Source: Rhodobacteraceae bacterium HIMB11 (GTDB lineage Bacteria; Pseudomonadota; Alphaproteobacteria; Rhodobacterales; Rhodobacteraceae). Taken from it: a DNA stretch of 64,000 nt. Position 1 is the first letter of the stretch. Each line of letters begins with the position of its first letter. The notes under the pieces are model-generated. The model saw only the letters and a list, made by a program, of their open reading frames with translations, was not told where the DNA came from and searched no databases. Below are positions 37,135 through 46,659 of the stretch, piece by piece. The stretch is taken from the NCBI GenBank assembly GCA_000472185.1, contig AVDB01000006.1, positions 1-64,000 of the forward strand, read 5' to 3'. Made by a program: the position numbers and the translations under genes.

Positions 37135-38783
37135 TGGATATTGGTACAATTTCACTTGTTTTGGTCCTTGGACTGATCATTCTGTTGGCCATTGGGATGC
37201 CGCTTGGATTTGCATCGGCTGTGATGGCGTTGGTCGTGTTGGTTATGAAGTTTGAGCCAACATTGTTAACGGCACCTTGGTGCTATTTCCCTGGTGCGGA
37301 ATGTGAAGGCATGCGAACGATGCTGACCAGTCGACCGGGGACGGGGGCCTTATATATACTTACCCAGAAGATATTCGATTTGATGACAGAATACGTTCTG
37401 ATTTCGGTCCCCTTGTTCATCTTCATGGCGGCGCTATTGGAGCGTTCTGGTATTGCTAAGGAAATGTATAATTCGCTTGATTTCTGGCTAAGTCGGGTGC
37501 GCGGCGGCGTTGCGATTGTGACGTCCATCATGGCTGTTATCATGGCTGCTATGTCTGGGATCATTGGGGGCGAAGTCGTTTTGTTGGGCTTGATTGCGCT
37601 GCCTCAAATGTTGCGTTTGGGCTATAATCAAAACCTCGCAATCGGAACGATCTGTGCCTCGGGGTCATTGGGAACCATGATCCCACCGTCAATCGTTTTG
37701 ATTATCTATGGTTTGATCACAGAAACATCGATCAAAAAGCTATTTACAGGTGCCTTTGTGCCTGGCTTTATGCTGGCCACATTTATCATATTATACATCG
37801 TGATCCGCACACAATTGCGGCCACAAGATGCACCATTGCCCGAACCCCGAGAGGGCGATCCAACGGGACTACAAAAACTGGGCATGTTCGGCGGTTTCGT
37901 TAGCCTGCTTTTGGCAGGGGCTTCGGCCCTGTTATTGTTGCGCGCGATTTATTTTACCGTGATGGGTATGAACGTCCTGGAAGAGGGCGTTGATCCAATC
38001 GCACTTGGACAGCCCGAAGATATCATGCCATTGGCCATTTCTGGCGTTGTTGGTTTGGTCCTCGCATTTGTCGTCTTTGGTCGCAAACGCACCATGCTGG
38101 GTTGGGAACACGGCAAAGGGTTGGTTCCTCCGATACTTGTTATTGGCGTTGTTTTGGGCTCGATCTACGGTGGTGTGACTGGGATCACCGAGGCTGCAGG
38201 CATGGGCGCCTTTGCTGTGTTTATGATCGCTGTTCTTAGAGGAGAGGCATCGGTTGGTTTGCTTTGGGATTCCATGATGCGCACATTGCGCTCCACGGGC
38301 ACCATTATTTGGGTCACAATTGGGGCTGCTGCGCTTGCGGGGGCCTATACGCTTGCAGGTGGACCAAACTATATCGCGAACCTGATTGTAGGATCTGAAA
38401 TGCCGACCATGTTGGTTTTGCTGACGATGATGGTAATCCTATTGTTTATGGGGGCGTTCATGGATTGGGTTGGGATCGTGTTGCTGATCATACCCGTATT
38501 TTTACCCATCGTTCGCAAACTCCCCATCGAAGAAATTGGCTTTATCGGTCAACTTGAACCTCAGAATGTCGCCATTTGGTTTGGTGTTTTGTTCTGTATG
38601 AACATGCAGGTCAGCTTCCTTTCACCCCCCTTTGGTCCTGCGGCATTCTATCTAAAATCCGTGGCGCCGCCCCACATTTCGCTGACTGATATTTTTAAGG
38701 GTTTCTTGCCCTTCATCGGTGTTCAGCTGTGTGCTTTGGCTGTTTTGCTGATTTGGCCGAACATCGTCACGCTTCTATTTTAG
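37134..38783 (+). CDS. TRAP transporter large permease subunit (DctM family), extended
   Basis: A 549-residue polytopic permease; the usual DctM is about 425 residues. Core motifs include SGIIGGEVVLLGLIALPQ, CASGSLGTMIPPSIV and the C-terminal PPFGPAAFYLKSV. The extra length is an insertion of about 100 residues around 220-330 with additional hydrophobic segments. Its start overlaps the small subunit stop by one base. Confidence 0.9.
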   Translation: MDIGTISLVLVLGLIILLAIGMPLGFASAVMALVVLVMKFEPTLLTAPWCYFPGAECEGMRTMLTSRPGTGALYILTQKIFDLMTEYVLISVPLFIFMAALLERSGIAKEMYNSLDFWLSRVRGGVAIVTSIMAVIMAAMSGIIGGEVVLLGLIALPQMLRLGYNQNLAIGTICASGSLGTMIPPSIVLIIYGLITETSIKKLFTGAFVPGFMLATFIILYIVIRTQLRPQDAPLPEPREGDPTGLQKLGMFGGFVSLLLAGASALLLLRAIYFTVMGMNVLEEGVDPIALGQPEDIMPLAISGVVGLVLAFVVFGRKRTMLGWEHGKGLVPPILVIGVVLGSIYGGVTGITEAAGMGAFAVFMIAVLRGEASVGLLWDSMMRTLRSTGTIIWVTIGAAALAGAYTLAGGPNYIANLIVGSEMPTMLVLLTMMVILLFMGAFMDWVGIVLLIIPVFLPIVRKLPIEEIGFIGQLEPQNVAIWFGVLFCMNMQVSFLSPPFGPAAFYLKSVAPPHISLTDIFKGFLPFIGVQLCALAVLLIWPNIVTLLF

Positions 38784-38798
38784 AGAGAGGAGAAATTT

Positions 38799-39749
38799 AT
38801 GCTGAGCCAAGCGCAAATTGATCAATTTAATCGCGACGGATACCTTGTCGTTGAGGATCTCATTACGCAACCTGTACGTGAAGCAGTAAAAGCAGAATAT
38901 GAAGAACTGTTAGATGCATTATATGCAGGTTGGCTATCCGATGGCCTTGTGCCAAAACTGGCCGCAGATGCGACGTTTTGGGATAAGTTGGATGTGGCGA
39001 TAAAAGGGGGATTTGATTGGTATCAACCCTTCGATATTTCACTGCCCCACGATAACATCACAAATGACACGCCCATGCATTTTGGACCGGCCGTCTTTGA
39101 CATGGTCACCAGTGATCGGATTTTGGACACTGTTGAATGTTTGATAGGATCTGAAATTACGTCAAACCCTATTCAACACGTGCGGATTAAACCACCAGAG
39201 CGTGACGTGAAAGATGGCGAAACCCGTGCACATATCGTGTCCACAGATTGGCATCAAGATCGAGCCGTCACATTAGAAACCGCAGACAATACCGAAATGG
39301 TCACAGTCTGGTTGGCAATTACGGATGCGACTGTCGAAAATGGGTGTTTGCAGGTGAAACCCGGCAGGACGCCCGAGATGATCCCACATTGTTCGATGAC
39401 CCAAGTCGGCATTTCAGAGAAATTTTTGCCAAAACATGATGCGGTTCCTGCACCGGTCAAAGCTGGTGGGGGCGTTATATTCCATCCGCTAACTCCGCAT
39501 GCAAGTTTGCGGAATTTGTCGGACGGATATCGCTGGTCCTTTGACCTGCGCTATAACGTTACGGGGCAAAGCACGGGACGCGATCATTTCCCTGAATTTA
39601 TTGCGCGTTCACGTTCAAGTCCATCCTCAGAGCTGCGCGATTGGCGTGCATGGAAGGACATGTGGGAAGCCACACGCGCACGCATTGCTGTTTCTGAACA
39701 TATCAATCAACACGGCCGGTGGTCCTCAGACGGGCCTTACTGCGCCTAA
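38799..39749 (+). CDS. Phytanoyl-CoA dioxygenase (PhyH) family protein
   Basis: A 316-residue Fe(II)/2-oxoglutarate oxygenase. The iron-binding facial triad reads H-Q-D in STDWHQDRAVT, with the distal His in PLTPHASLRN and the 2-oxoglutarate Arg region in YRWSFDLRYN. A GAGAGGAGA site precedes the ATG. It follows the TRAP genes and may hydroxylate or oxidatively demethylate the imported compound before sugar-acid dehydration; this substrate link is inferred. Confidence 0.85.
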   Translation: MLSQAQIDQFNRDGYLVVEDLITQPVREAVKAEYEELLDALYAGWLSDGLVPKLAADATFWDKLDVAIKGGFDWYQPFDISLPHDNITNDTPMHFGPAVFDMVTSDRILDTVECLIGSEITSNPIQHVRIKPPERDVKDGETRAHIVSTDWHQDRAVTLETADNTEMVTVWLAITDATVENGCLQVKPGRTPEMIPHCSMTQVGISEKFLPKHDAVPAPVKAGGGVIFHPLTPHASLRNLSDGYRWSFDLRYNVTGQSTGRDHFPEFIARSRSSPSSELRDWRAWKDMWEATRARIAVSEHINQHGRWSSDGPYCA

Positions 39750-39760
39750 CAGGATGTAAC

Positions 39761-41272
39761 ATGGAAAAAATTGTCAGACTGCGGGACGAAGATAACGTGG
39801 TCGTTGCAAATAGTGCATTGGAGGCGGGGCACGACATTGGGGGCATCATTCTGCGGGACGCCATTCCAGCAGGGCATAAAATCGCGTCATGTGATATCCC
39901 CGTGGGGGCGCGCATTTTGAAATATGGACAGACCATTGGCTATGCCATGTCTGACATTCCAAGTGGCACGCATTTGCACACGCATAATGTTGAATTTCGC
40001 GCGACGGATGCTGCCTATCAATTTGGCACCAACCTGCGCGATGTGGCCCCTGTTCCAGAGCAAGAGCGCGATACATTCATGGGATATCGGCGTGAAAATG
40101 GCAGCGTGGGAACGCGCAACTACATTGCCATTGTTACATCCGTAAATTGTTCCGCCACGGCTGCGCGGCGCATTGCGGACAGTTTTGGGGAAGAGGAACT
40201 CTCCCAATATCCCAACGTCGATGGTGTTGTGGCGTTTGTGCATGGCACAGGGTGCGGCATGGCAGGCGATGGTGAAGGGTTTGAGGCTCTGCAACGCGTC
40301 ATGTGGGGCTACTCCAAACATCCCAATCACGGCGGTGTCGTGATGGTTGGGTTGGGCTGTGAAATGAACCAAATTGACTGGCTGCTGGATGCCTATGGTT
40401 TGAAACAATCTCCGACCTTTCAAACCATGAATATTCAATCCGTTGCGGGTTTGCAGAAAACGATTGAAATGGGTGTGAAAAAGGTACGCGAGATGCTGCC
40501 CATCTTGAATGCCGCGCAACGCACGCCCTGTGCTGCCTCCGAATTAAAGGTGGCGCTGCAATGTGGGGGATCAGATGCCTGGTCGGGGATCACCGCCAAT
40601 CCTGCATTGGGCGAAGCCTGTGATTTATTGGTGGCCCAAGGGGGCACAGGGGTTTTGGCCGAAACGCCCGAAATCTATGGCGCCGAACATCTGCTTACGG
40701 AACGTGCGATTGATCGCGCAACGGGGGATCGTTTAATCGGATTGATCAACTGGTGGGAGGATTACACCGCGCGAAACCGCGGATCGATGGACAACAACCC
40801 CAGCCCTGGAAACAAAAAAGGGGGGCTAACCACCATCCTTGAAAAATCACTGGGGGCCGCGGCCAAGGGGGGGACAACCCCGCTGACAGGCGTCTATAAA
40901 TACGCTGAACCCGTGCGCGCACAGGGGTTCACATTTATGGACAGCCCCGGGTATGATCCCGCCTCGGTTACGGGGCAGATCGCGGGGGGTTGTAACCTAG
41001 TGTGTTTCACCACGGGACGCGGATCGGCCTTTGGATCAAAGCCTGCGCCAACCATTAAATTGTCCACCAATACGGCGATGTATGAACGGATGGTGGATGA
41101 CATGGATATCAATTGTGGGGACATCATCACAGGCAGCGCAACAATCCAATCAAAGGGTCGTGAGATTTATGAATTGTTCCTGCGCGTCGCCTCGGGCGAA
41201 GCATCGAAATCCGAGGCGCAGGGTCTGGGTGATTATGAATTTGTGCCCTGGCAAATAGGGGCGGTGATGTAA
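39761..41272 (+). CDS. UxaA-family altronate/galactarate dehydratase
   Basis: A 503-residue enzyme with an N-terminal SAF-type domain (about residues 1-85) fused to the large dehydratase domain, as in full-length UxaA. Cys/His-rich segments such as GTGCGMAGDG, GLGCEMNQID and LQCGGSDAWSG provide likely metal ligands. The ATG at 39761 begins the SAF domain; an earlier frame start overlaps the PhyH gene. It dehydrates a hexonate or hexarate to a 2-keto-3-deoxy acid and overlaps the next gene by one base. Confidence 0.9.
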   Translation: MEKIVRLRDEDNVVVANSALEAGHDIGGIILRDAIPAGHKIASCDIPVGARILKYGQTIGYAMSDIPSGTHLHTHNVEFRATDAAYQFGTNLRDVAPVPEQERDTFMGYRRENGSVGTRNYIAIVTSVNCSATAARRIADSFGEEELSQYPNVDGVVAFVHGTGCGMAGDGEGFEALQRVMWGYSKHPNHGGVVMVGLGCEMNQIDWLLDAYGLKQSPTFQTMNIQSVAGLQKTIEMGVKKVREMLPILNAAQRTPCAASELKVALQCGGSDAWSGITANPALGEACDLLVAQGGTGVLAETPEIYGAEHLLTERAIDRATGDRLIGLINWWEDYTARNRGSMDNNPSPGNKKGGLTTILEKSLGAAAKGGTTPLTGVYKYAEPVRAQGFTFMDSPGYDPASVTGQIAGGCNLVCFTTGRGSAFGSKPAPTIKLSTNTAMYERMVDDMDINCGDIITGSATIQSKGREIYELFLRVASGEASKSEAQGLGDYEFVPWQIGAVM

Positions 41273-42273
41273 TGGTGAAACTTCTTCTTGCAGGAACGGG
41301 ATTGATTGGGGAACGCCATCTAAATCATATCTTGGAACACCCTGATTTGACGCTTGCGGGTATCATTGACCCAGTGGTCGAAAATCGCACCACCCCCCAT
41401 GCGCCGGGGTTTGCCACCTTGGACGATGTGGATGTTGCGGCCGATGGGATCATATTGGCCACCCCCACGGATACCCACGCGCCCTTAACCATGGCGGCGC
41501 TGGAACGGGGATTACATGTGTTGGTTGAAAAACCCGTGGCCGCGTCCTTGGCCGAAGCGGATGAGATGATCGCCGCATCAAAGCGCACAGGGAAAAAGAT
41601 ACTGGTGGGGCACCATCGCCGCCATCATCCCTTGGTCAGCAAGACGGTTGAAATTCTATCCTCGGGTCAGATTGGCCGTCCCTTAGTGGCTTCGCTTTTG
41701 TGGTGCATGAAAAAACCTGATGATTATTTCGATGTGGACTGGCGCAAAGGTGTGGATGGCGGACCCGTCAAACAAAACCTGATCCATGACGTTGATACGC
41801 TGCGCGCCTTTTTTGGCGAGGTGACATCCGTCACAGGTGCGGGCAGCAATGTGATGCGTAATGCGCCGCGCCACGAAAGCGGTGGTGTGGTTTTAACATT
41901 TGACAGCGGGGCGATTGTCACGATTGCCTTTTCTGATGCCACGCCAACCCCATGGGGGTTTGAGGCTGGCACAGGAGAAAGCCCGCATATCCCGAAAACG
42001 GCACAAACCTCGATGCAGATCGCCTGTTCAAACGGGGGATTGGAATTTCCGACCCTAAATGTTTGGAGTGGGGCCGCACATTGGAATGAAAAGCCCGAAA
42101 TGCAGCCAACAGATGTCGATCAGGCTGTGCCATTGATCAAACAGTTAGAGCATTATGCACAGGTGATCCAGGGCAAAGCAGAGCCCGTGGTTGATGCCGC
42201 ATCCGCGCGTGAAACATTGGCCGTCATTCTGGAAATTGAACGCGCCACTGCGCCACCCTCGCTCAGATTATAA
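41272..42273 (+). CDS. Gfo/Idh/MocA-family oxidoreductase
   Basis: A 333-residue NAD(P)-dependent sugar/inositol-type dehydrogenase. The Rossmann motif is AGTGLIGERHL and the conserved EKP is in LVEKPVAAS. It shares its start with the UxaA stop. It likely oxidises a hydroxyl of a sugar or sugar acid in the same route. Confidence 0.88.
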   Translation: MVKLLLAGTGLIGERHLNHILEHPDLTLAGIIDPVVENRTTPHAPGFATLDDVDVAADGIILATPTDTHAPLTMAALERGLHVLVEKPVAASLAEADEMIAASKRTGKKILVGHHRRHHPLVSKTVEILSSGQIGRPLVASLLWCMKKPDDYFDVDWRKGVDGGPVKQNLIHDVDTLRAFFGEVTSVTGAGSNVMRNAPRHESGGVVLTFDSGAIVTIAFSDATPTPWGFEAGTGESPHIPKTAQTSMQIACSNGGLEFPTLNVWSGAAHWNEKPEMQPTDVDQAVPLIKQLEHYAQVIQGKAEPVVDAASARETLAVILEIERATAPPSLRL

Positions 42274-42283
42274 CGGTACTCAG

Positions 42284-43189
42284 ATGACCCAAGCCCCCGC
42301 AACATTGATCCAATCACAGGCCCGCACTGGAATTGTTTTAATGATCGCGGCATGGGGCATGTTTTCTGTGATCGACACATCGGCCAAGTTTTTGGTGATG
42401 GCGGCGATCCCTGCGGTTCAGGTCGCCTTTATGCGCTATGCGGTGCAATTCCTGTTTACCGTTATTGAAGGATCGCGCGATGGTATGAAGGTGATAAGGT
42501 CACTGGATCGCACAACATTGGCTTTGCTGACACTGCGCGGGGCGCTTTTGGTTGTGTCCACATTTTTTAATTTTTTGGCCGTCAAATACCTCTCCCTAAC
42601 GATGACGGCAGCAATCATGTTTTCGTCGCCAATTTTCGTCGCATTGTTTTCAATTTTGTTTCTTGGGGAACGGGTTGGTATTTGGCGTTGGAGCGCGATC
42701 ATCATCGGGTTCATCGGCGTTTTGATCATTGTAAGGCCGTTTGACGAAGATTTTCATTGGGCCGCACTTTTGTCATTGCACAACGCTGTCGCAATCGCGC
42801 TGTTTTCAATGATCACACGGCGTTTGGCTGGGACCGTTAATGCACAAGTTATGCAGTTTTTTTCGGGTGCCCTCGGAACATTTGCCCTGTGTCCATTTGC
42901 GATTTTGGCTTGGCAAGCACCAACACATATCATCGGTTGGACCTTGCTTTTCGTGGTTGGGATTGGTGCCTGGTTGGGCCATAACATGTTTTCACGTGCA
43001 CATGTGTACGCAAACGCCACGACCCTGATGCCATTTTCCTATTCCTTCATCATCTTTATGGCGGTGTCATCCTATTTGGTTTTCGCCACACGCCCTGACA
43101 TTTGGGTCTATGTAGGGGCGGCATTGGTGGCGGGATCGGGCCTAATCATTTGGTGGCGCGAAAAACAAAATAATCCACAGGACACATAG
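42284..43189 (+). CDS. EamA/DMT-family transporter
   Basis: About 301 residues with ten hydrophobic segments in two EamA repeats (GMFSVIDTSAKFLVM in the first half; the second half starts near LLSLHNAVAIALFSM). Members export or import small metabolites. It lies in the sugar-acid operon between a Gfo/Idh oxidoreductase and an SDR. The ATG at 42284 starts after the upstream stop. Confidence 0.85.
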   Translation: MTQAPATLIQSQARTGIVLMIAAWGMFSVIDTSAKFLVMAAIPAVQVAFMRYAVQFLFTVIEGSRDGMKVIRSLDRTTLALLTLRGALLVVSTFFNFLAVKYLSLTMTAAIMFSSPIFVALFSILFLGERVGIWRWSAIIIGFIGVLIIVRPFDEDFHWAALLSLHNAVAIALFSMITRRLAGTVNAQVMQFFSGALGTFALCPFAILAWQAPTHIIGWTLLFVVGIGAWLGHNMFSRAHVYANATTLMPFSYSFIIFMAVSSYLVFATRPDIWVYVGAALVAGSGLIIWWREKQNNPQDT

Positions 43190-43202
43190 AAGGATACCCA
43201 AG

Positions 43203-43943
43203 ATGAATTCATATGATTTTGACGATCAGGTCGCCGTCGTCACAGGGGGCGCGCAGGGTATTGGGTATGCTGTTGTCAAGCGGATGATTGAAAATGGCGC
43301 CAAGGTTGTGATTTGGGATTTCGACACGGATCTGGCCCAAGCCAGCGCGTCTGAACTGGGCGCAACTGCACTTCATTGCGATGTCAGCGATTGGGATAGT
43401 GTTCAGGCCGCAGCGCAGCAGACGGAAAGTGAATTTGGTCGCATTGATGTTTTGGTGAATTCTGCCGGTGTGGCAGGGGCCAATGCCGTGGTTGAAGAGT
43501 ATCCGATTGAGGAATGGAACAAAATCATGTCCGTCAATCTGAACGGAACCTTTCACACAAATCGTGCGGTGATTGCAGGTATGAAACACCGCGGATACGG
43601 GCGGATTGTGAACATTGCATCGATCGCTGGGAAAGAGGGTAATCCAAAAGCCAGCGCCTATTCCGCATCCAAGGCGGGGGTGATCGCACTGACAAAATCG
43701 TTGGGCAAAGAGGCGGCAGATTTCAATATCGGTGTGAATTGCGTCACACCCGCGGCGGCCCGCACGGCGATCTTTGATCAAATGTCAGAGGAACACATCA
43801 ATTACATGCTGTCGAAAATACCGCGTAACCGATTTGTGGATGTTGCCGAGGTTGCCAACATGATCTGTTGGATCGCAAGTGCCGAAAACGCATTCACAAC
43901 TGGGGCGGTGTTTGATCTGTCAGGTGGACGCGCAACATACTAG
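43203..43943 (+). CDS. SDR-family oxidoreductase
   Basis: A 246-residue classical SDR. The cofactor motif is TGGAQGIGYA, NSAG replaces the usual NNAG, and the catalytic residues are Ser in NIASIAG and Tyr-Lys in YSASK. It is similar in form to 3-ketoacyl/sugar-alcohol type SDRs. It is in the plus-strand sugar-acid operon. Confidence 0.88.
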   Translation: MNSYDFDDQVAVVTGGAQGIGYAVVKRMIENGAKVVIWDFDTDLAQASASELGATALHCDVSDWDSVQAAAQQTESEFGRIDVLVNSAGVAGANAVVEEYPIEEWNKIMSVNLNGTFHTNRAVIAGMKHRGYGRIVNIASIAGKEGNPKASAYSASKAGVIALTKSLGKEAADFNIGVNCVTPAAARTAIFDQMSEEHINYMLSKIPRNRFVDVAEVANMICWIASAENAFTTGAVFDLSGGRATY

Positions 43944-43959
43944 GGCAAGGGAGGCTCGG

Positions 43960-44850
43960 ATGAAAAACATTGGTGTTATCGGACTGGGGGATATGGGCAG
44001 TGGTCTGGCCAAGAACCTGATGGCAAATGGATTTTCCGTTTTTGGTTTGGATCTAAAGCCAGAACGACAGGCGGCATTCACCGATATGGGCGGCACCTTG
44101 GTGGATGATGCCGCAGACTTGGGGCGTCGGATTGATGCGGCCTTTGTCATGGTGATGAATGGGGATCAGGCGAAATCAGTGATCCTTGGCCCAGATGGTT
44201 TGGTCGAAAATATGGAGCAGGGCGGTGTTGTGATCCTAAGCGCGACGATCAAACCCCATGAGGCCGTTGAAATTGGCGCGGCCATGCAGGGCAGTGGCAT
44301 TGACCTGATCGATACGCCCGTATCGGGCGGGTTCCCGGGGGCACAGGGCGGCACGTTAACGATGATGGCGGCTGCCCCTGATGAGGTCATGGCGTGCGCC
44401 CGTCCTGTGTTAGAGGCGGTCTCGGCCTCAATCCACCACGTGGGAACCAAGGCAGGGGATGGTCAAACGGTAAAGGCCTGTTTGCAATCCCTGATCGGAT
44501 CCCAATTTTCCGCCACGTTTGAGGCCGCCGCATTGGCCGCCAAGGCAGGTGTCAGTGGTGAAGTGCTTTATAACGTATTTTCCACCTCTGGGGCGGGCAG
44601 CGGCGTTGTGAACAACGCCCTTCAAAAAATCATTGATCGCGAATTTGAAGGAACCGGCAGTCATATCAACACGATGCATAAGGACCTGACGATTTCCTTG
44701 AACTTGGCCGAAAATCTGGGCGTTCCAATGCATACAGCCGCCGCCGCGATGCAGATATTTCACGCAGGGCGCACCAAATATCCCAATGGCGATAACTGGG
44801 TCTGTACCCGCGTGATCGAAGAGATCATCGGCGCAGAACTGCATAGATAG
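43960..44850 (+). CDS. 3-hydroxyisobutyrate dehydrogenase-family oxidoreductase (first copy)
   Basis: A 296-residue beta-hydroxyacid dehydrogenase with GLGDMGSGLAKNL cofactor motif, the substrate segment DTPVSGGFPGAQGGTL and the catalytic Lys in GDGQTVKACLQ. ATG at 43960 has a GGGAGG site. The family includes tartronate semialdehyde reductase and 2-(hydroxymethyl)glutarate or L-threonate dehydrogenases; with a neighbouring TIM-barrel isomerase, an L-threonate/erythronate-like route is possible. Confidence 0.88.
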   Translation: MKNIGVIGLGDMGSGLAKNLMANGFSVFGLDLKPERQAAFTDMGGTLVDDAADLGRRIDAAFVMVMNGDQAKSVILGPDGLVENMEQGGVVILSATIKPHEAVEIGAAMQGSGIDLIDTPVSGGFPGAQGGTLTMMAAAPDEVMACARPVLEAVSASIHHVGTKAGDGQTVKACLQSLIGSQFSATFEAAALAAKAGVSGEVLYNVFSTSGAGSGVVNNALQKIIDREFEGTGSHINTMHKDLTISLNLAENLGVPMHTAAAAMQIFHAGRTKYPNGDNWVCTRVIEEIIGAELHR

Positions 44851-44859
44851 GAGGATCAG

Positions 44860-45735
44860 ATGAAACTGGGCGTTATATGCGACGGGATCAGTCGGGATTT
44901 GGAACACACCGTTTCGGTGATGAACGAATTTGATCTGACTTATGCTGAATTACAATTTGTGTGGGATCACGAGGTTGGGGATCACAGCGGAGAAGAGATC
45001 AAAAAGATTGATCAAATTTGTCGGGACAACGGCAAGCTTGTTAGTTGTCTATCGCGCCACATTTTTGCGGGGATGAGTACCGAAAATCGCCCCGGTGATG
45101 CGTTGCATCAAAAACATATGGATGCGCTAAAACGTGTGGTTGATATGGCCCATGTGGTGGGATCGCCATTGGTGCGGATCATGACCCAGAAAAAGGAACA
45201 AATCCTATGGGGTCATAATGGTGCAGAACGATGGAATGTTGCCAAGGGTGCGTGGGACACAATGCCCCCCATGATCGCCCCGGCCGTGGATTTCGCGCGA
45301 CAGGCGGGTGTGACCTTGGTCGTGGAAACGGGCAATGGAACCATGGTGAATTCCAATTACACCGCCCGCAAACTGATTGATGAGCTGGACGCCAAAGATA
45401 CGCTAAAGGTGTTGTGGGACCCTGCCAATAATTGTTGGTGTCATGAATTGGCTTACCCTGACGGCTATGACACAGTGCGGGACGGATATCTGGGCCATAT
45501 TCATATCAAGGATGTTTTGGTGGACACACCCCGCGCCACATTAACAGTCAAGAAAATGGGAGAGGGGCAATTGGCACCACTATTCGCGCCCCTTGCCGAT
45601 GCGCTGCGGCGGGATAGCTATGACGGAGTGATTTCCTTTGAAAGTGTGTATCACCCTGGAAACGGTAATTTTGAGGATGGATTTCGACAATCCATTGGTC
45701 TGTTCAAAAATTTGTTTGGAGATGAGGTAGAATGA
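44860..45735 (+). CDS. Sugar phosphate isomerase/epimerase (AP endonuclease 2-type TIM barrel)
   Basis: A 291-residue xylose-isomerase-like TIM barrel. Metal-binding positions are suggested by VVETGNGT, the LWDPANN Asp, HIHIKDVL and the late Glu in VISFESVYH. It sits between two 3-hydroxyisobutyrate-dehydrogenase paralogues and overlaps the second by four bases. Such trios occur in aldonate/tetronate catabolism (OtnI-like isomerases), but the substrate is unproven. Confidence 0.85.
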   Translation: MKLGVICDGISRDLEHTVSVMNEFDLTYAELQFVWDHEVGDHSGEEIKKIDQICRDNGKLVSCLSRHIFAGMSTENRPGDALHQKHMDALKRVVDMAHVVGSPLVRIMTQKKEQILWGHNGAERWNVAKGAWDTMPPMIAPAVDFARQAGVTLVVETGNGTMVNSNYTARKLIDELDAKDTLKVLWDPANNCWCHELAYPDGYDTVRDGYLGHIHIKDVLVDTPRATLTVKKMGEGQLAPLFAPLADALRRDSYDGVISFESVYHPGNGNFEDGFRQSIGLFKNLFGDEVE

Positions 45736-46652
45736 GCGACAAAGATGTGATTGGATTTATTGGTGTTGGGTACATGGGGCATGGGATGGCCCACAACATC
45801 ATGAAGGGCGGCTACCCGCTAGTTATCAAGGGAAATAAAAACCGCGTACCCGTCGATGATCTGGTAAATTCAGGCGCGCGCGAGGCGCAGGATTTGGCAG
45901 ATTTGGTTGCACAATGTGATGTCATTCATATGTGCCTGTCCAATTCCCCCCAAGTGGAAAACATCATTTTCGGCACAGGCGGTATTTTGGAAAATGCCAA
46001 AGATGGATTGATTGTGATTGATTGCACCACGGCTGATCCAACATCAACCACGCGTATCGCCGATGCGATGGCTGAAAAAGGGATGCATTTCGTCGATGCC
46101 CCCTTGGGCCGCACCCCGAAAGAGGCGGCGGAAGGCACCTTGGACGCGATGATTGGGGCCAGTGATGATTTATTTGAACGGATCAAGCCGATTGTTGAAT
46201 GCTGGTCTGGCAATATTATTCATGTAGGTCCTGTTGGCGCGGGGCATAAGATGAAATTGATCATGAATTTCATAGCGATGAGCTATGCATCCCTATATTC
46301 CGAGGCGACAGTTCTGGCCGCGAAATCAGGGCTTTCGCCGCAAAAGGTGAATGAGGTCATCGGATCAAGCCGTTTGTCAAATGGGTTCTTTGAAACATTC
46401 ATGAAATATTTGGTGGGTGGTGATCCCAATGCGCATAAATTTTCGTTGGAAAACGGGGCCAAGGACATCGGGTATGTCGCCAATATGGCCCATGATGCGC
46501 AGATGATGAACCCAATGGGGGCCGCGGCGAAAAACTATTTCACCCATGCCATTGCCACGGGAAATGGGGGTAATTATGTGCCGACATTGGTGGATATGAT
46601 CGGTGCGATGAACGGCATTAATATTCAGGACGAAGTGGAAAAGGGCCGCTGA
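45732..46652 (+). CDS. 3-hydroxyisobutyrate dehydrogenase-family oxidoreductase (second copy)
   Basis: A 306-residue paralogue of the enzyme at 43960, with cofactor motif GVGYMGHGMAHNIM, DAPLGRTPKEAAEGTL and the catalytic Lys in GAGHKMKLIMNF. The substrate-loop PLGRTPKEA differs clearly from PVSGGFPGA in the first copy, so the two are likely to use different hydroxy acids. It ends the large plus-strand operon. Confidence 0.88.
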   Translation: MSDKDVIGFIGVGYMGHGMAHNIMKGGYPLVIKGNKNRVPVDDLVNSGAREAQDLADLVAQCDVIHMCLSNSPQVENIIFGTGGILENAKDGLIVIDCTTADPTSTTRIADAMAEKGMHFVDAPLGRTPKEAAEGTLDAMIGASDDLFERIKPIVECWSGNIIHVGPVGAGHKMKLIMNFIAMSYASLYSEATVLAAKSGLSPQKVNEVIGSSRLSNGFFETFMKYLVGGDPNAHKFSLENGAKDIGYVANMAHDAQMMNPMGAAAKNYFTHAIATGNGGNYVPTLVDMIGAMNGINIQDEVEKGR

Positions 46653-46659
46653 TGCCCCT

